DNA of 64,000 nt from Strigops habroptila (lineage: Eukaryota; Chordata; Aves; Psittaciformes; Psittacidae): the NCBI RefSeq assembly GCF_004027225.2, contig NC_044278.2:80302923-80366922 (forward strand). The letters are read 5' to 3'. This document shows positions 28,031 through 40,700 of this stretch, in pieces. Below the pieces are notes generated by a model that saw only the letters and a list, made by a program, of their open reading frames with translations, searched no databases and was not told where the DNA came from. The position numbers were made by a program, and so were the translations under genes. Every line of letters begins with the position of its first letter. Position 1 is the stretch's first letter.

Positions 28031-29395
28031 GCAGGAAGGGACCTCAAAAAGTCATCTGGTCCAACCTTTCATGGGAAAGGGAGTCTAAATGAAATTATCT
28101 AGCATCCTGTCCAATTGCATCTTGAAAAGCTCCAGTGATGGGGACTTTACCACGTCCTTGGGGAGTTTGTTCCAGTGAATGATTGTTCTCACTGTAAAAA
28201 ATGTCTTTCAATTTTTCTTTTTTCAGGATGAAACCTCTCCTGGTGTAACTTGTACCCATTGCCCCCTGTCTTCTCTATGAGGCTCCTTGCGAAGAGAGAG
28301 CTTCCATCCTCTTTGCAGCCACCCTTTAGATACTGGAATACTATGACGAGATCCCTCCTGAGCCTTCTCTCCTCCAGGGTGAAAAAACACAACTCTTTCA
28401 GTCTTTCCTCACAGGACAGATTCTCCAGCCCTTTGATCATCTTTGTGGCCTTCCTTTGGACTCTCTCCAGTCTGTCCACATCCTTCTTGAATTGTGGGTA
28501 CCAGACCTGGACACAGTACTCCTGGTGCAGCCTAACACATGCTAAGTACAGTGGGGTGATTACATCTCTATCTCTCCTAGTAATGCACTGTAGATGCAGC
28601 CCAGGACCCTATTTACCCTTATTGCTGCAGCAGTACACTGGTGACTCATGGCCAGCTTGTTGTACATGGGGACTCCAGCTTCTGTGTTCCCCCGCCACAC
28701 AGATCCTACCCTGGACCCTATATCCTGATCCTCCTTGGTTATATTATCCCAAGTGCAGCACTTTGCATTTGTCTGTTAAACTTCAAACAGCTCTTGCTAG
28801 CCCACTCTTCCAGCTTGTCCATTCTGTCAGATGGCTGTCCCTTCTGTTGTTTCCACCTCACCACTCAGTTTGGTGTCATCAGTATACTTGGTGAGGGTGC
28901 TTTTGACCCCACCATCCAGATAATTTATGAAGATACTGAATGGGGCCCAGTATTGATCCCTGGGAGGCCTCACTTGTGACAGGCTGCCTGCCTGAGTAAA
29001 AAACATTGATCACCACCTTCTGAGTGCAGCCTTTTAGCAAGTTTCCTACCCATCTCACAGACCATCCATCCAGTTGGTATCTGGACAGTTTGTCTAGCAG
29101 AAAGCTGTGGGAAGGACTGTCAAAAGCTTCACTGAAGTCCAAGTAAACAACATCCACTGCTCTCCCCATGTTGACATGAGGTGTTATTTCATTGTAGAAG
29201 GTGATTGGGTTAGTCTGGCATGATTCATCTTTAGTAAATCTGTGCTGACTTTCCCAATCACCTGCTTAATTTGAATAGTTGCTAGGAGGACTAATTCCAT
29301 TATTTTCCCAGGAACTGAAGTAAGACTAATGGGCCTGTAGTTTTATGGGTCTTCTCTTGGGCCCTTCTTGTAGATGGGTATGACGATTTTAAAAT
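28031..29395 (-). mobile_element. CR1 LINE, 1.37-kb 5'-truncated copy with reverse-transcriptase remnant
   Basis: The minus strand encodes pieces of the CR1 ORF2 reverse transcriptase. They include DVVYLDFSEAFDSPSHSFLL with GSILGP downstream (28879-29169), a YTDDTKL form of the catalytic YADD/FADD box (about 28869-28890), and [20 protein letters not shown] (28189-28479). The segments fall in different frames with stops between them, so it is inactive. The octamer tail is eroded at the 3' end (left side). It is the best-preserved RT segment in the window. Confidence 0.93.
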
Positions 29396-32300
29396 GCTTA
29401 TACTAAAATCAAACTTATACTGACAAATAAAAAAGTTTGATTTATCTCACACTTTCTAGTGTTGAATTTGGGGAATTACATTTTGACTGTGTTTATTATA
29501 CAGAAATTGTTTCACAAGCATTTATGAAGAAACTTCAGTGTTTTGACAGTTATTTTTAGTATGATCTATGTTGTATGTAATGAGTTTTGTGCTGATGTCA
29601 GATATTAACACTTTCATGTTTATTTTTAAATAATGAATTTCTAAATGTACTACTGGTTGCAATCAAAAATTAAATTCAAGCAGTTCTTCATATTCAATAA
29701 AACGATCCATAGAAATCTATTTAAGATGTAGAAGCAAATTCTACAGTGGTTTATTCCTCCAGCCTTCTACTCTCACAGTTTCCAAGGCAGCCATATAAGA
29801 AATAATCTGTGTCGTATTTTGTATGATATTGAAGTAGACTGATATGAGATCACCACTTTTTATCAATTCTCCCATCTGCAGGTGAGATAAACTTGGTAAA
29901 GAGTTGACATCTGAAAGATTGTCTGCATATTTGGAACATCCTGGGTCTATAAGCTCCATAATAATATAAAAGCCCATCTAGAATTTTCACAATGGTCTAA
30001 ACAGTAAAAACCATAGCTGGTTCTTTGTTGCTGTTGTGGTTTTTTTGTTTGGGTTTTTTAGAGAGTTCTTCATTTATGCTAAATCATTTTTCAGCCATAG
30101 GTTTACAGTGAGAAGATTCAGGAGCAGAAACACCCATCTCTATAGCCACCAAGTTGGCAATTCACACATCCCCTCTCCTGCACAGCACCAGAATGTCTCT
30201 CTGGCTTTGTCAAAGCTGACAAATAATTAAAAAAATTAAATATTGCCATGCAACTGCCAAGAACATATCTGTGGCATACATACATACCCTAGTCCTCTCT
30301 GTATCATAGGGTTGTTTCATTACTTTGATACAACGCAGAAGGTGGAGGGTGGCCGAGTTCCCATTTACACGATGGATGCCTCTGGCCTGCTATATTGGTC
30401 TTTTCTAAAGTCATTTTCTCCTGATGCAAATGAATTACTTCTATCATAAACTGATTTGTTCTCTGTTTTTTTTTATTTCTAAACAATGAGTCACAGTTGC
30501 ACCTGAAAAATTAAGTGATACTTTGTACTGCTTTGTTATTCACAGCTATGCTTGGCCTTAATATTTAGAATAGTTAGTAATGCTGTTTTCTTTCCTTGTA
30601 CTCTAACTTTTGCTGTATTGAAGACAAATGTATTACTATTACTATTACTGGAAGCCATTCCTGGCAGGGACTGAAGGCACCAGTCACAGGTGCAATAAAA
30701 AATCTGTCTTTTTCAGACATAGGAGGGATTCTATCTCTTTGCTCTGTGAGAAAAAGTCAATACATTATCACCATAGCAATGCTCACTCTGAGCTTAACAG
30801 TTTCTGTGAGGAGAGGAAATAGATGTAATTGTTTGTTATGGATGAAAAATTATTTCAGATTGGTCCCCTAAGGAATATTGCTCCCAATGCTACATCTTTC
30901 TCTGTTCCTTATGATATTAACAAGAGAATAGGAGATGGCTGAAACTTGCCAGGGTGCTAAAATTCACCGGCATCTTGTGCATTATTGAAATATCTAAATA
31001 CTACAAGTGATAACTTTTTCCTCCTCTCTTCATATATTTAGTTTCTTCTTTAACACAGATGGAGGAAAAATACCCCCTCCCCCCCGCCCAACAATGAATT
31101 CACTGAAGAATCTATTCTTTAGGATTTCTGTCTTCTTTTGTACTGGGAATAACTGAAGGATATTTTAGCAAAGACAGCCATTTCCTTCATTCCACTACTA
31201 TCTTCCAGTTCCAAAAGGTGAAGACCTGCCATTCACCTAAGAGCAAGTTTGCATTTTGTGCTCTTGGAACTATGGAGAGCAAAAATCCTTCAGAAAAGCA
31301 ACATTCCTTCATGAATTTTTCTAAAAAACACTCACTGCAATCTTTAGATGTTCCATTTAATTAAAACTCACTAGAATCTAGGGCATATAATGCATATGAA
31401 TAATATTGGGCTGTAATTAAGCAATGTTTGCAACAAATACACTACTCCCATTGTTCATGATTATATGGATGACAAAAATACTCTGAAAAAATATTCCTGT
31501 TAACTGTTAACACTGTCTGTTCTAGTTATCAGACAACAATTTTCTTCATAACTATTGGCAAGTAGCATATAATAGGCAGTACTCAGTGATAAACCCAGTC
31601 TCTCAGCTATTTTAGACCTAAGTTACTGAGTTCTGGACACAGTCTACAGCTTCAAACTGAATACAAAGATTGAAAAGGTTGTGATATTATGTGACATTTT
31701 GTAACTTTTCACTGTAATAGTGAATTTTATGTGCAGGAAGCCCAGAGCTTTGGGGTGTCTGAAATTGTGAGTTGACTTCCCATAGGAGCTGAGATCCATC
31801 AAAGTTCTCATTTTTCACCGAAGACATAAGACAAAGTGAGAGAAATCAAGAGATTATCACAGCAAGGGAAATTGTAACATCATGGGATTTTGAGGTTTAA
31901 GCAATATGCGCAAAACTCAAAGAATATTTTTTTTGTTGTTAGCTAAACTGTTTCAGTAGGTTTAATGTATTCTAGGAATAATTGGGGGTAAAAAAATCTA
32001 CAAACTTCCAGTTCTATTAAAAGAGACACATACAGCATCAGTGAAACACTCATTAACGAAATTATCCCATGATTTGGACTGTGGTATTCTGCCATACAAG
32101 TGGGTGCCCTATAGCTTAAGCTTCAACATTAAATACCGTTTGGCTATTTGTACATGGCTCTTAAGAAAAAGATTAAGAAAGAAGATTTTTCTCTGTAATT
32201 TTAGATGAGTATCCCCATATCCAGTCTTTTGATATATCCTCCTGGGAAGTTTTGGTTTACGGCCCTTTGAGCTAGAGGAGGTAACAGGATATAGCTCTCA

Positions 32301-32566
32301 TTTCCTTGACAACTGCGCTAACCATTAGGTTATTCTATGAAAGAAAAGTGTGAGCCCAGCTGAGTTCTCTAAGGAAGAGACTGTTGGTGCTTACTTTCAA
32401 GTAAAAGCTTTCTCAGGTGCTCTGCACTGCTCTGTAAGCTTTCAGTCTGCTAAATACATTTTGCTGCAAGTGGATAAGATGATAAAATAATGGAAACCAT
32501 AAAAGAAACCACGAAACATATATTTAATGTATTTGGCCTGGTCACTAACAGAAGAGCATTTAACAG

Positions 32567-32580
32567 TGCTGTTAACAGCA
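32567..32580. repeat. 14-bp perfect palindrome
   Basis: TGCTGTTAACAGCA is self-complementary and sits beside the AT-rich ATTTAAATAAATATATTTAA. Confidence 0.7.
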
Positions 32581-32734
32581 TTTAAATAAATATATTTAAA
32601 CAATAACTTGGCCCATACTGTTAGCCTACATAAATGGCCAGGAAGCCAAGGGCAAATGGCACTATAACCATCTCGAATCTGCACTGCTCAGTGCTGGCTC
32701 CTTGATAAATAGATATGTCTTGGATGGAGGTAAT

Positions 32735-32803
32735 CCAATACAGAGACAGCAACTGAGCTAACATTTAAGTAGCATGCTCAAGATCACTCTGTGGCCCTCT
32801 TGT
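32735..32803 (+). repeat. Possible ancient MIR-like SINE tail
   Basis: AACTGAGCTAACATTTAAGT followed by AGCATGCTCAAGATCACTCT resembles the conserved MIR-type core (GAGGTTAAGTRACTTGCYCAAGGTCAC). It is heavily diverged, so the call rests on a short stretch. Confidence 0.4.
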
Positions 32804-32953
32804 ATTTCAGCACGGATGTACACCACCACAGGTAAGTTAGTACTTATGTTTTCTCAAAGTTTCCAAAATCTTACAAAAGCTTCAAAAAATATTTGGTTAA
32901 GAGTTAAAAAGTTAGAAATTTCTTAGATTTTGCTTTAATCCTTGTCCTTTTCC

Positions 32954-32971
32954 TTTTTTTTTTTTTTTTTT
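32954..32971 (+). repeat. T18 tract
   Basis: A run of 18 T in AT-rich intergenic DNA. Confidence 0.85.
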
Positions 32972-35444
32972 AGTTTTGAAACCAGCAGTCCTACCTGGAA
33001 TAAACTTTCTCATTCATAAAAGGGCTTCACAGTCAAAGGATGACCTTGTAACTGAATAGAGTTACACCAAAGACAGTATCAGTTCAAATGTTCCCACAAT
33101 GATGAGCTAAAGTACTAGAAGATGTGGGTTTCAATGTTTTCTAATTTTGGAAGCTTAGCCATTTTTCAGTTTATATGGAATGATTTAAGATCATTATAAA
33201 ATAATCATCTCGCTTTTCTGAATTACCTGGGTTTTTATTCTTTAGAGGAATTTACGGTCACCAGAAGTCTAGGTATCACAAGTTAAACCCCATTATGCTG
33301 TACAAACATCTCAACATCTCATCCTGCAGCCCTTTCTCATGCACAGTTTTTACTTATCTTTCTTTTTGATTTTAATGAGAGTTCTGCTTGATGTGGTTTT
33401 TGGGTTCAGTTGACCTCCTGTTTCCTAATTATTTTTTTGGTTTTTTTTAATGGAGAAAGTGCTTCATTGCATGCTTTCCAGATGGTGGCTGAATTTATCT
33501 CTTCTTTCCAAGGCAAATACTTTCCTAAAGTCTGTAACAGGAAAGCCAACTAACAAACAGATGTGTGTAATATAAAAGCATTCTTCTCTCATAAACACAG
33601 CAAATTAAAATTATACAGGAACCTATATTCACCTAGTTTCACTCCACCTTTAAAATATTCTATTTTGCATTTGATTTCCTCTCAAGGTAACATAAAATTA
33701 CAGTTACATTTATTCTGAAAAGCAACTGAATAATGAGCCAATGTGAACTACACTGAACTACCCCATGACATTTATTCAACCATTTTCACTAATTTTAAAT
33801 ATAATACAGTCTTCAGCATCACAATCTCTTCCCAGTCTTCTTTTAACAGCAGAAGGTGAGATTTTTCTATGGCTAAGGGATGTCATTTTCACAGGAAAAA
33901 AATGTAATAGGCACAACAGAACATGAAATCTACCTGAGAGTTCTTTTAGAGAACAAAGCTGTAGAGAAATTTAAAAATATGACCTGATCTTCAAAAAAAC
34001 CCCAAAGTGACAGTGGTTATTTATTTGTCTTTCTGGGAGGTATTACCAGGGAATCCAGTCATGAGGAAGATATGCTCAGCAGCAGTGAATGAATCCCAAA
34101 GAGAAACAGGAAAAGGATGCACTCCAAAGAACCTATCACCCTGAGAAACTTGTCCTAAATTATTTTATCTCCCAAAGAACATGAGAAACTTTTCTAAAGA
34201 ATTCTCCTTAGCCTGTACATGTAGGACATACTTACTGTCATTTTTGATTAAAAAAACCCCCAAACCTTCTTTTTTTTTTTTCCCCAGATTTTTTGCAAAG
34301 TATTGACTTGCAAAAGTCCTTGAAAAGTTATTTGATTTCTGGAGTTTAGACCAAATCAGAAGTATAGAGTCAACATTTAACTCCTCACTACAGAAAGTAG
34401 AGCCACCTACCAGGCTTCAACCCATAATCTACACATATCCTCTAAATTAAATATCCAAGTTTAGTTTCAGCTTCTGGACAGAGCTGAGGACAAGCTAGAA
34501 CCCTAGAACAACAAAGACTGGACACGAAAGGTGCTGGCTTTCACAGACATTGACATCAACCAGCCTGTTCCTATTTATATTCTTATGAAGAAATAGCTAT
34601 TTGCTCCCAGCTTGCTTCCAGCTATCTGGTGTTAATTCTGCCTTCCAAGTGGGCCACACAGAATAAGTGCATTGCACAACAGTAGTTTTGGTGGTTTCCT
34701 ATGCTCTTAATGTTACATGTAGAGCCCAAACCATTCCTTGCTCTCATGTCTGAAATGCTGACATAGTCTGACAGGTGTCTCTAACTGTATGTGCAATTGT
34801 ATTCCCAACACTTGGTATGCTTCCAGTAGCAGTCTTAATACCACCTATTAATCTGGTCATTAATGTTCGAATTGCATTTGGCCATTTCAGGAAAGGGAGA
34901 GGTTATTTTGGATGAGAGTTTACATCTTTTTCAGTAAAAAATATTTTACCAATTTTGTTCCCACTTAATGGCTAAACACTACTTCAGTAAATATTCTCCT
35001 ATGGGAACAGCCTCTGACTCACAAATAAATCAGGTGCCCTTCTCCATTAACCTCCTGGGATAACATGCTGCCTATCTCTGAAGTCACTGTCTGTAAGACA
35101 AACTCATTTGGAAAGCTATATACAGCTGTAGACAGAACAGCATTTCAAAGGTTTCTAAGGCTTTGTTGCAGACTTCCCTCTAGATTACTTTCCTGAAACC
35201 ATCAAGGTCAGTCAAAGAAGCAATAGTGATGTAAGTACAATAATTTCTTTTATTAAAGATTAGTTATGTACTTTTCAAGCCCTTAAGTGGCATGTCCCTT
35301 AAGATATGGGTAGAATTAAAAAGTCCAGTGAGATTGTTTGAACTTTACCCCTGAGCTGAGCTCCATGGTATTTGTCTGGGGTAGAGAGCAATGCAGATGA
35401 CTGCCAATCCAGGAACAGCTGGCTTGCAGCAGTTGCAAGATGCA

Positions 35445-35474
35445 TGACTCACCACGGAGCGTCCTGACTCAGCA
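35445..35474. promoter_or_regulatory. Two AP-1/MARE-like motifs 20 bp apart
   Basis: TGACTCA at 35445-35451 and TGACTCAGCA at 35465-35474 start exactly 20 bases apart, about two helical turns. The second is a full NF-E2/MARE half (reverse TGCTGAGTCA). Their spacing suggests a possible enhancer, but this is only motif evidence. Confidence 0.3.
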
Positions 35475-37438
35475 AAGTAGACATGGGACATGCACCCACA
35501 TGACCAAACTCAACCTGAGGTTTTGTGGGGATCTGGAGTGAGAAGTCAGTGGTTCCCTTTCTTCTTTGCATTCCTGGACAACTGTTGCACAATTTGAGCT
35601 GTGGTGAAATTATCAGATTGACCTTTTCAGCCTGCTAAATGGAATGAAGGTCTTGAGTAAACCGCTTTCAGACTACTAAGTCCCACCACTAGTTTCAGAC
35701 AGCCCCAGAGTCTCAGAAACTCTGCGTTAAACTTGCATGGGACTAGACAAAGGGATTCCCCACAAAGGACTGCCATTGGAGATCATTAGTATCCAAATAG
35801 CCTAACCCTCCAGTTTTTAACTGACCAAAATCCATTAAAGCAGTCTGCTCTGGGACTGCGTAAGTAACTTGTGTTTTTCTTTTAACTATGGAATAACCTG
35901 TGCAGTATACAGGTTCATAGATCCAGTTACATTATTAAGGCCTCTTACCTTACAGTTTACTATCATCTTTAGAATGACAAATGCAGGGAGAATCACCTGA
36001 AGCCTCGTTATCCCAATGCCAGCCACTCAGCCAGACAAAAAATAGTGCCGGGGAGAATCTGGTCTTTACACCTCTATAGGGGACTACAGAGTCCAAATCA
36101 CAGGACTCTTTAGTGATGTACTGAATGCAGTTTATATAAGTTGTGAGAAACTGTATCCAGTTACAACAAATATTGTGTGTTTCAGCAAGATTTCCCATGT
36201 GTATAACATGTTTTAGAAAACAGATTCATCATGCAGATTTCCTCATCAACTCAAACTCTGATTGGAAAGACAGGAAGAAGCCTTCTTTCATGGAAAATAC
36301 TCCAGCAAGACAATTTTTGTTGTGATACTAATTGAAAGGCCTGTCCTATCAGACTAAGATTTTATCTTTCTACCGTAGAAATCTGAGAAACATTATCATA
36401 CTTTTAAAAGATTTTGTAGTCTGAATGGCACCAGAAAAAGTCTGTGGATTTACCCTATCTAGTACCAGGACTGTAATTTAGGTCATCATAGCCTCTACTT
36501 AAAAGACATGGGAGAAGAGACATACATGTCCTCATGTACTCTCATAGCACGTCCAGGTGGCAAATTAGCCCACCTATCATCTGATTCACCCACTGACCGT
36601 TGAGTGTCAAGGGCAATTACATTCCTGATATTGGATATTTGGTTATTTGCCTAAAATTAGTTTGGAAAAATCTGGACTCTGAAATGTTTTAACATGCTGG
36701 CTGGTTAAACTACTGTTGACTCTTACAGAATGAACTGCAATCTGTAGAGCAGAAAGGAGAGTTAGAAAAAGCAGAAGTATCCTTATTTCTTCTGTATAAG
36801 TAAACCAAATAGTCAGATGAAGCAATGAAGCACTGTTTCAAGTTGAGCAGTCCTAAAAGAGTTTTCCATTCTAGTCATCACCATCAATCTTAAAAGGAGT
36901 ACTTTACTTACGATAACAATTATTTTATTTTTTTTTTTATCAAAATTGGTGTAGGTTTTGCTCAAAGCAGTTGAGCTAATCTAGTTTGCAGCTATATTTC
37001 TTTGGCTAATTTTATCAGATTGACTGGCAGATCTCATTTCAATTTGCTAATGTTCTTAACATTTTACTAATCTGCTTCTCTGTGTGTTCTTTAATCATTG
37101 TTTCTTGTTTAGTGTCCTTGGTTTTTATTATCTCCTGATAAATCATGTTGCAAGGCACATTTTCATGGTTTCTAAAAAAATTTCTGCATGTCAGTTGTGA
37201 CATGCATACATACATAGCTGTATGGTTGGTACACAAATAAGTCACTTCCTGTTCCCTACACTTTCATAAACAACCAAGAGGAGGAAAGGGAGGGTGGTGA
37301 AGACTTGCTCTCCATCTGACATGAAGCTGCAATGCAGCTGGACCCAGATGTTGGGATACGCCCACAAATTCCACAGTTTAGATTGCCTTATGTGCTATCA
37401 GTACATCAGAAAGGAAGTAAAATAAGAAAATAAAGAGC

Positions 37439-37439
<1 letters not shown>

Positions 37440-37469
<30 letters not shown>

Positions 37470-37472
37470 TTT
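37440..37472 (+). repeat. (AT)n followed by T21
   Basis: An AT dinucleotide run leads directly into 21 T, and the CR1 fragment follows immediately. The T tract marks the 5' junction of that insertion. Confidence 0.85.
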
Positions 37473-37475
37473 ATG

Positions 37476-37736
37476 AGGCTTCCTGTGACCAGCTGCACCA
37501 GCGGAGGTTTAGATTGGATATTAGGAAAAAATTCTTCACCAAAAGGATGCTCAGGCATTGGAACAGGCTGCCCAGGGAAGTGGTGGAATCACTGTCCCTG
37601 GAGCTGGCCAAAAAATGTGTAGATGAAGCCCTTAGTGACATGGTTTAGTGGTGGTAGTCTTGGCAGTCCTGGGGTAATGGTTGGACTTGATGATATTGAA
37701 GGTCTTTTCCAGCCTGGTTGATTCTATGATTCTATG
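37476..37736 (+). mobile_element. CR1 LINE 3' end fragment
   Basis: CR1 landmarks are AGGTTTAGATTGGATATTAG, TTCTTCACCAAAAGGATGCT and AACAGGCTGCCCAGGGAAGT, ending in two intact octamers (ATTCTATG ATTCTATG at 37721-37736). It is a low-divergence, heavily 5'-truncated copy. The exact 5' edge is uncertain by about 15 bases. Confidence 0.95.
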
Positions 37737-40700
37737 CCCTACCCTTCCGAAGTATAGTAATGGCTTATCCATCTCTTTACAGAGCCAATGTTTAAAGCTG
37801 TAAAATTTTGGCTGTCAGTTCAGATTTTGACTAGGTAGGACTCAGTCAACACTTGTTTCTTTTGCTGCATTCATCCTGGACTAGTCACTTTAGGATTATT
37901 AAAGGAAGTTATAGGTTTAATATAGTAGAAATCAAGAAGCAAGCTTAAATTTATTTAATTAGTAGAATCAAAGCTCCAGCCTGATTGCCGGTTTACCTCT
38001 AAAATAACCTGGTAGAAAGTCTAGCTTCATGTTAATAAAAAAATTATGGGGAAACATATTTCTTCAAAGAAATGTGTTTCTTTTCTCTTTATACCTTTCA
38101 GACTTCCTAAACTACCCAACATATTAATTTCCAAGGCATTTCTAAAACATTATTTACTAATAGATACACTCATTTAACTGAATTTATATTAGCTTCTATT
38201 ACCAAATCACCATGCTAAGTTACTAATGTAACCTAACTTTGAACTTGGGTGCTTTCAAAAACAAATTACTAAGCATCCAAGACATCCCAGCTTCATAAAG
38301 ATACAGCTTCGCTTTCCTTACTAGACATCAGTAAGATTTTTAAATGGTAATTAAAGTCCGTCTGCCAGTAAACTAACATGTTTATTAGCTTGCCTATAAT
38401 TCAGTTCATTTTATCCAAATAAACCAAACTTCTTAAACCTGTATTTTCCCTCACTGCATTTCTGCAAAGCCAAATAGCCCTAGTAGCTTCATCATAACTT
38501 TTACAGAGTTGTGCTAAGTAAATAACTAACTAAATAAATCGGAAGGTCTTGAATTTTTAAGAGCTATTCCTGGTCTGTTCTTTAATATTAGAGAAAATTA
38601 ATTCTATTGCACAAGAGGGACCACCTTAACTTCACATATATCAAAAAATTGCATGGGGCTATATGGCCGACAGCCTTAGCATAAACATGTTAATTGAGGT
38701 TCAGACAAGAATAAATTAAGTCCCAGTTTTCTATTTTTCGCTGAACATAGCAGAAGTAAAATTCTGGAAATTCATGAGGTAAAAAAGATCTAGGAAAGCC
38801 AAAATTATAAATTTTAGAACCAAAGGAAACTTGTTGCAGAACTCCCTAAAACCAGGACAAGTTAATGGATCAGCTGACCAACCAATGTAAAGTAGCAGTC
38901 AAAAGCAGTTCCCATATATAATAAATAAATAAATAAACCCAAACAACCAAAAAACGAACAACCAACCAAACAAAACCCCAACAACAACAAAAATGGTTTA
39001 AGTGCAATGGAAAATTAATAAGATGAGCTGCAGCTAGGAGCTCTCTAATAATTAAGGTCTGAGGACTCCACTGGGATATAGCTTCAACTAAATATGAACT
39101 GATGTGGAAAATAAAATGACAGTAGCTGATCAGCAAGATTCTTGAACTTTGAAATATGACTTTTGCTATTGTAGAGGTCATGGAATGAGGTTGGTAGGGC
39201 TTGCTGGAAGACCTTTGGTGAAAATGACTAAGTAAGAGTTTAATGGCTAACGAGAATGAATATATTTTCATTTTACTTGCTCTTACAAAGAGAACAGAGC
39301 CATATCCAAAGGTAAATTACATTCAGTGCTCACCTATAATCAGAGTAAATGGCCTTCTAACCGCAGAAATCAAAAGCATGGCTCCATCACCCCATTCTAG
39401 AAAGACTTGCACCATAAACCATATCTGCTTTCATATTTTGCTGCTTTGCATTGCATCAGGATGTGTAAAGAAACTGGAAAAGCATCGTAACTGCCTGATT
39501 AAAAGATGTCTAAAGCTTTTATGTACTTTTTATCTGTATAAACTCTAATTAAAATATGGTAGGCACCTGTAGGGGGCAATTCATTCCACCATAAAAACAA
39601 ACACCTAAGACAATGGGATGAATTGGTCTTTAGAGATACTTGCCTCTTCTCTTTTACTATGGAAAGAACTTGTCTAGTGGAGGCAAAACAGCTAATACAT
39701 ACATAGGTGGGTAAAATGAGTGAATCCTGCTTGGAGGATATTGATTATTAGCTGCTAGTAATAGACTGAGATACGTTATGTACTTAGTTAAATTTTGAGC
39801 CAGATTAGTCTGAGATGCCTAACCTTTAGATGACTAAATTTAGAGTAAAAAAGCCTATTTAATGACAGGAACAACTACCCTAGAAAAGAGTTTATAAGTC
39901 AGCTTCCAGCTTATTCCAAGTGTGAATGTTGTCAGCAGGAAATACTTGAAAAATTCATCAAAATGTAGCTAACTAAATTTATATTATACTTCATTGCTTT
40001 GAAATATTTTTTTTTCAATAACTGTTTTGAATGGAGGGAGATGTTAAGAGACTTGTCAAGTTATCCTAAATTCAACAGTTACACATACTGCTTCAAGATT
40101 ATTTTGAGCACTGTGTTGTGAACAGTCCTAGCCTCACATCACCTGGAAGTGGCTCTGGAAGAAAGCAGTGGAGATAGTCCATCTGTATATGACTACTTCT
40201 TTTGTATGTTGCCCCAAATACCTCTATCTGTATGGCTTTATACAAACATAAGGATATAGCATTCACAAAGTTGATGATTCATTTCTTGGTAAAACTTCAC
40301 TGAACATCATTCTTGTATTTCTGGTTTTGTTTTGGTTTGGTTTTATTTAGTAAATGTGGCTACACCAGTTTTAAAAAAACAAGAGTATTCAAAACTAAAA
40401 ATTAAACTAATTGGCTAATAATTCACCTGCTCTATAGTTACTCAGTAGTCAATCAATCATAATTAAGAAGCTTTTTTAAAATTATAGAAGAGGAATATAG
40501 CAATATTAAACTTTATAACATATAAATTCATTCTACTTTTTGCTTTCTAGCCTATAAAAATATAGGGCATGTAAACAGATATGGATATAACCCAAATGAT
40601 AAGTTTCTACTTAAAAAGTTCCATGGCTGCTCCTTCACCTGATGTCTAATGATTTCTACAACACAAAATATTGGCCTGGCATTAAATTTATATAACAACG

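Larger units (their letters stand above)
29396..37439. other. Intergenic DNA, no gene seen
   Basis: Eight kilobases of AT-rich DNA. Items noted inside are a probable MIR-like remnant (32735-32803), a palindrome TGCTGTTAACAGCA (32567-32580), a T18 tract (32954-32971), a C-rich run near 31075-31089 and a pair of AP-1-like motifs (35445-35474). No coding exon could be recognised. SCEL, the neighbour of MYCBP2 in mammals, might lie further left, but I cannot see it here. Confidence 0.55.

Noticed and set aside
28250..28894. Plus-strand open frame of 214 codons
   Set aside because: It is the antisense of the CR1 reverse transcriptase remnant.
38870..39271. Minus-strand open frame of 133 codons
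   Set aside because: Part of it translates the A/C-rich low-complexity tract; no domain.
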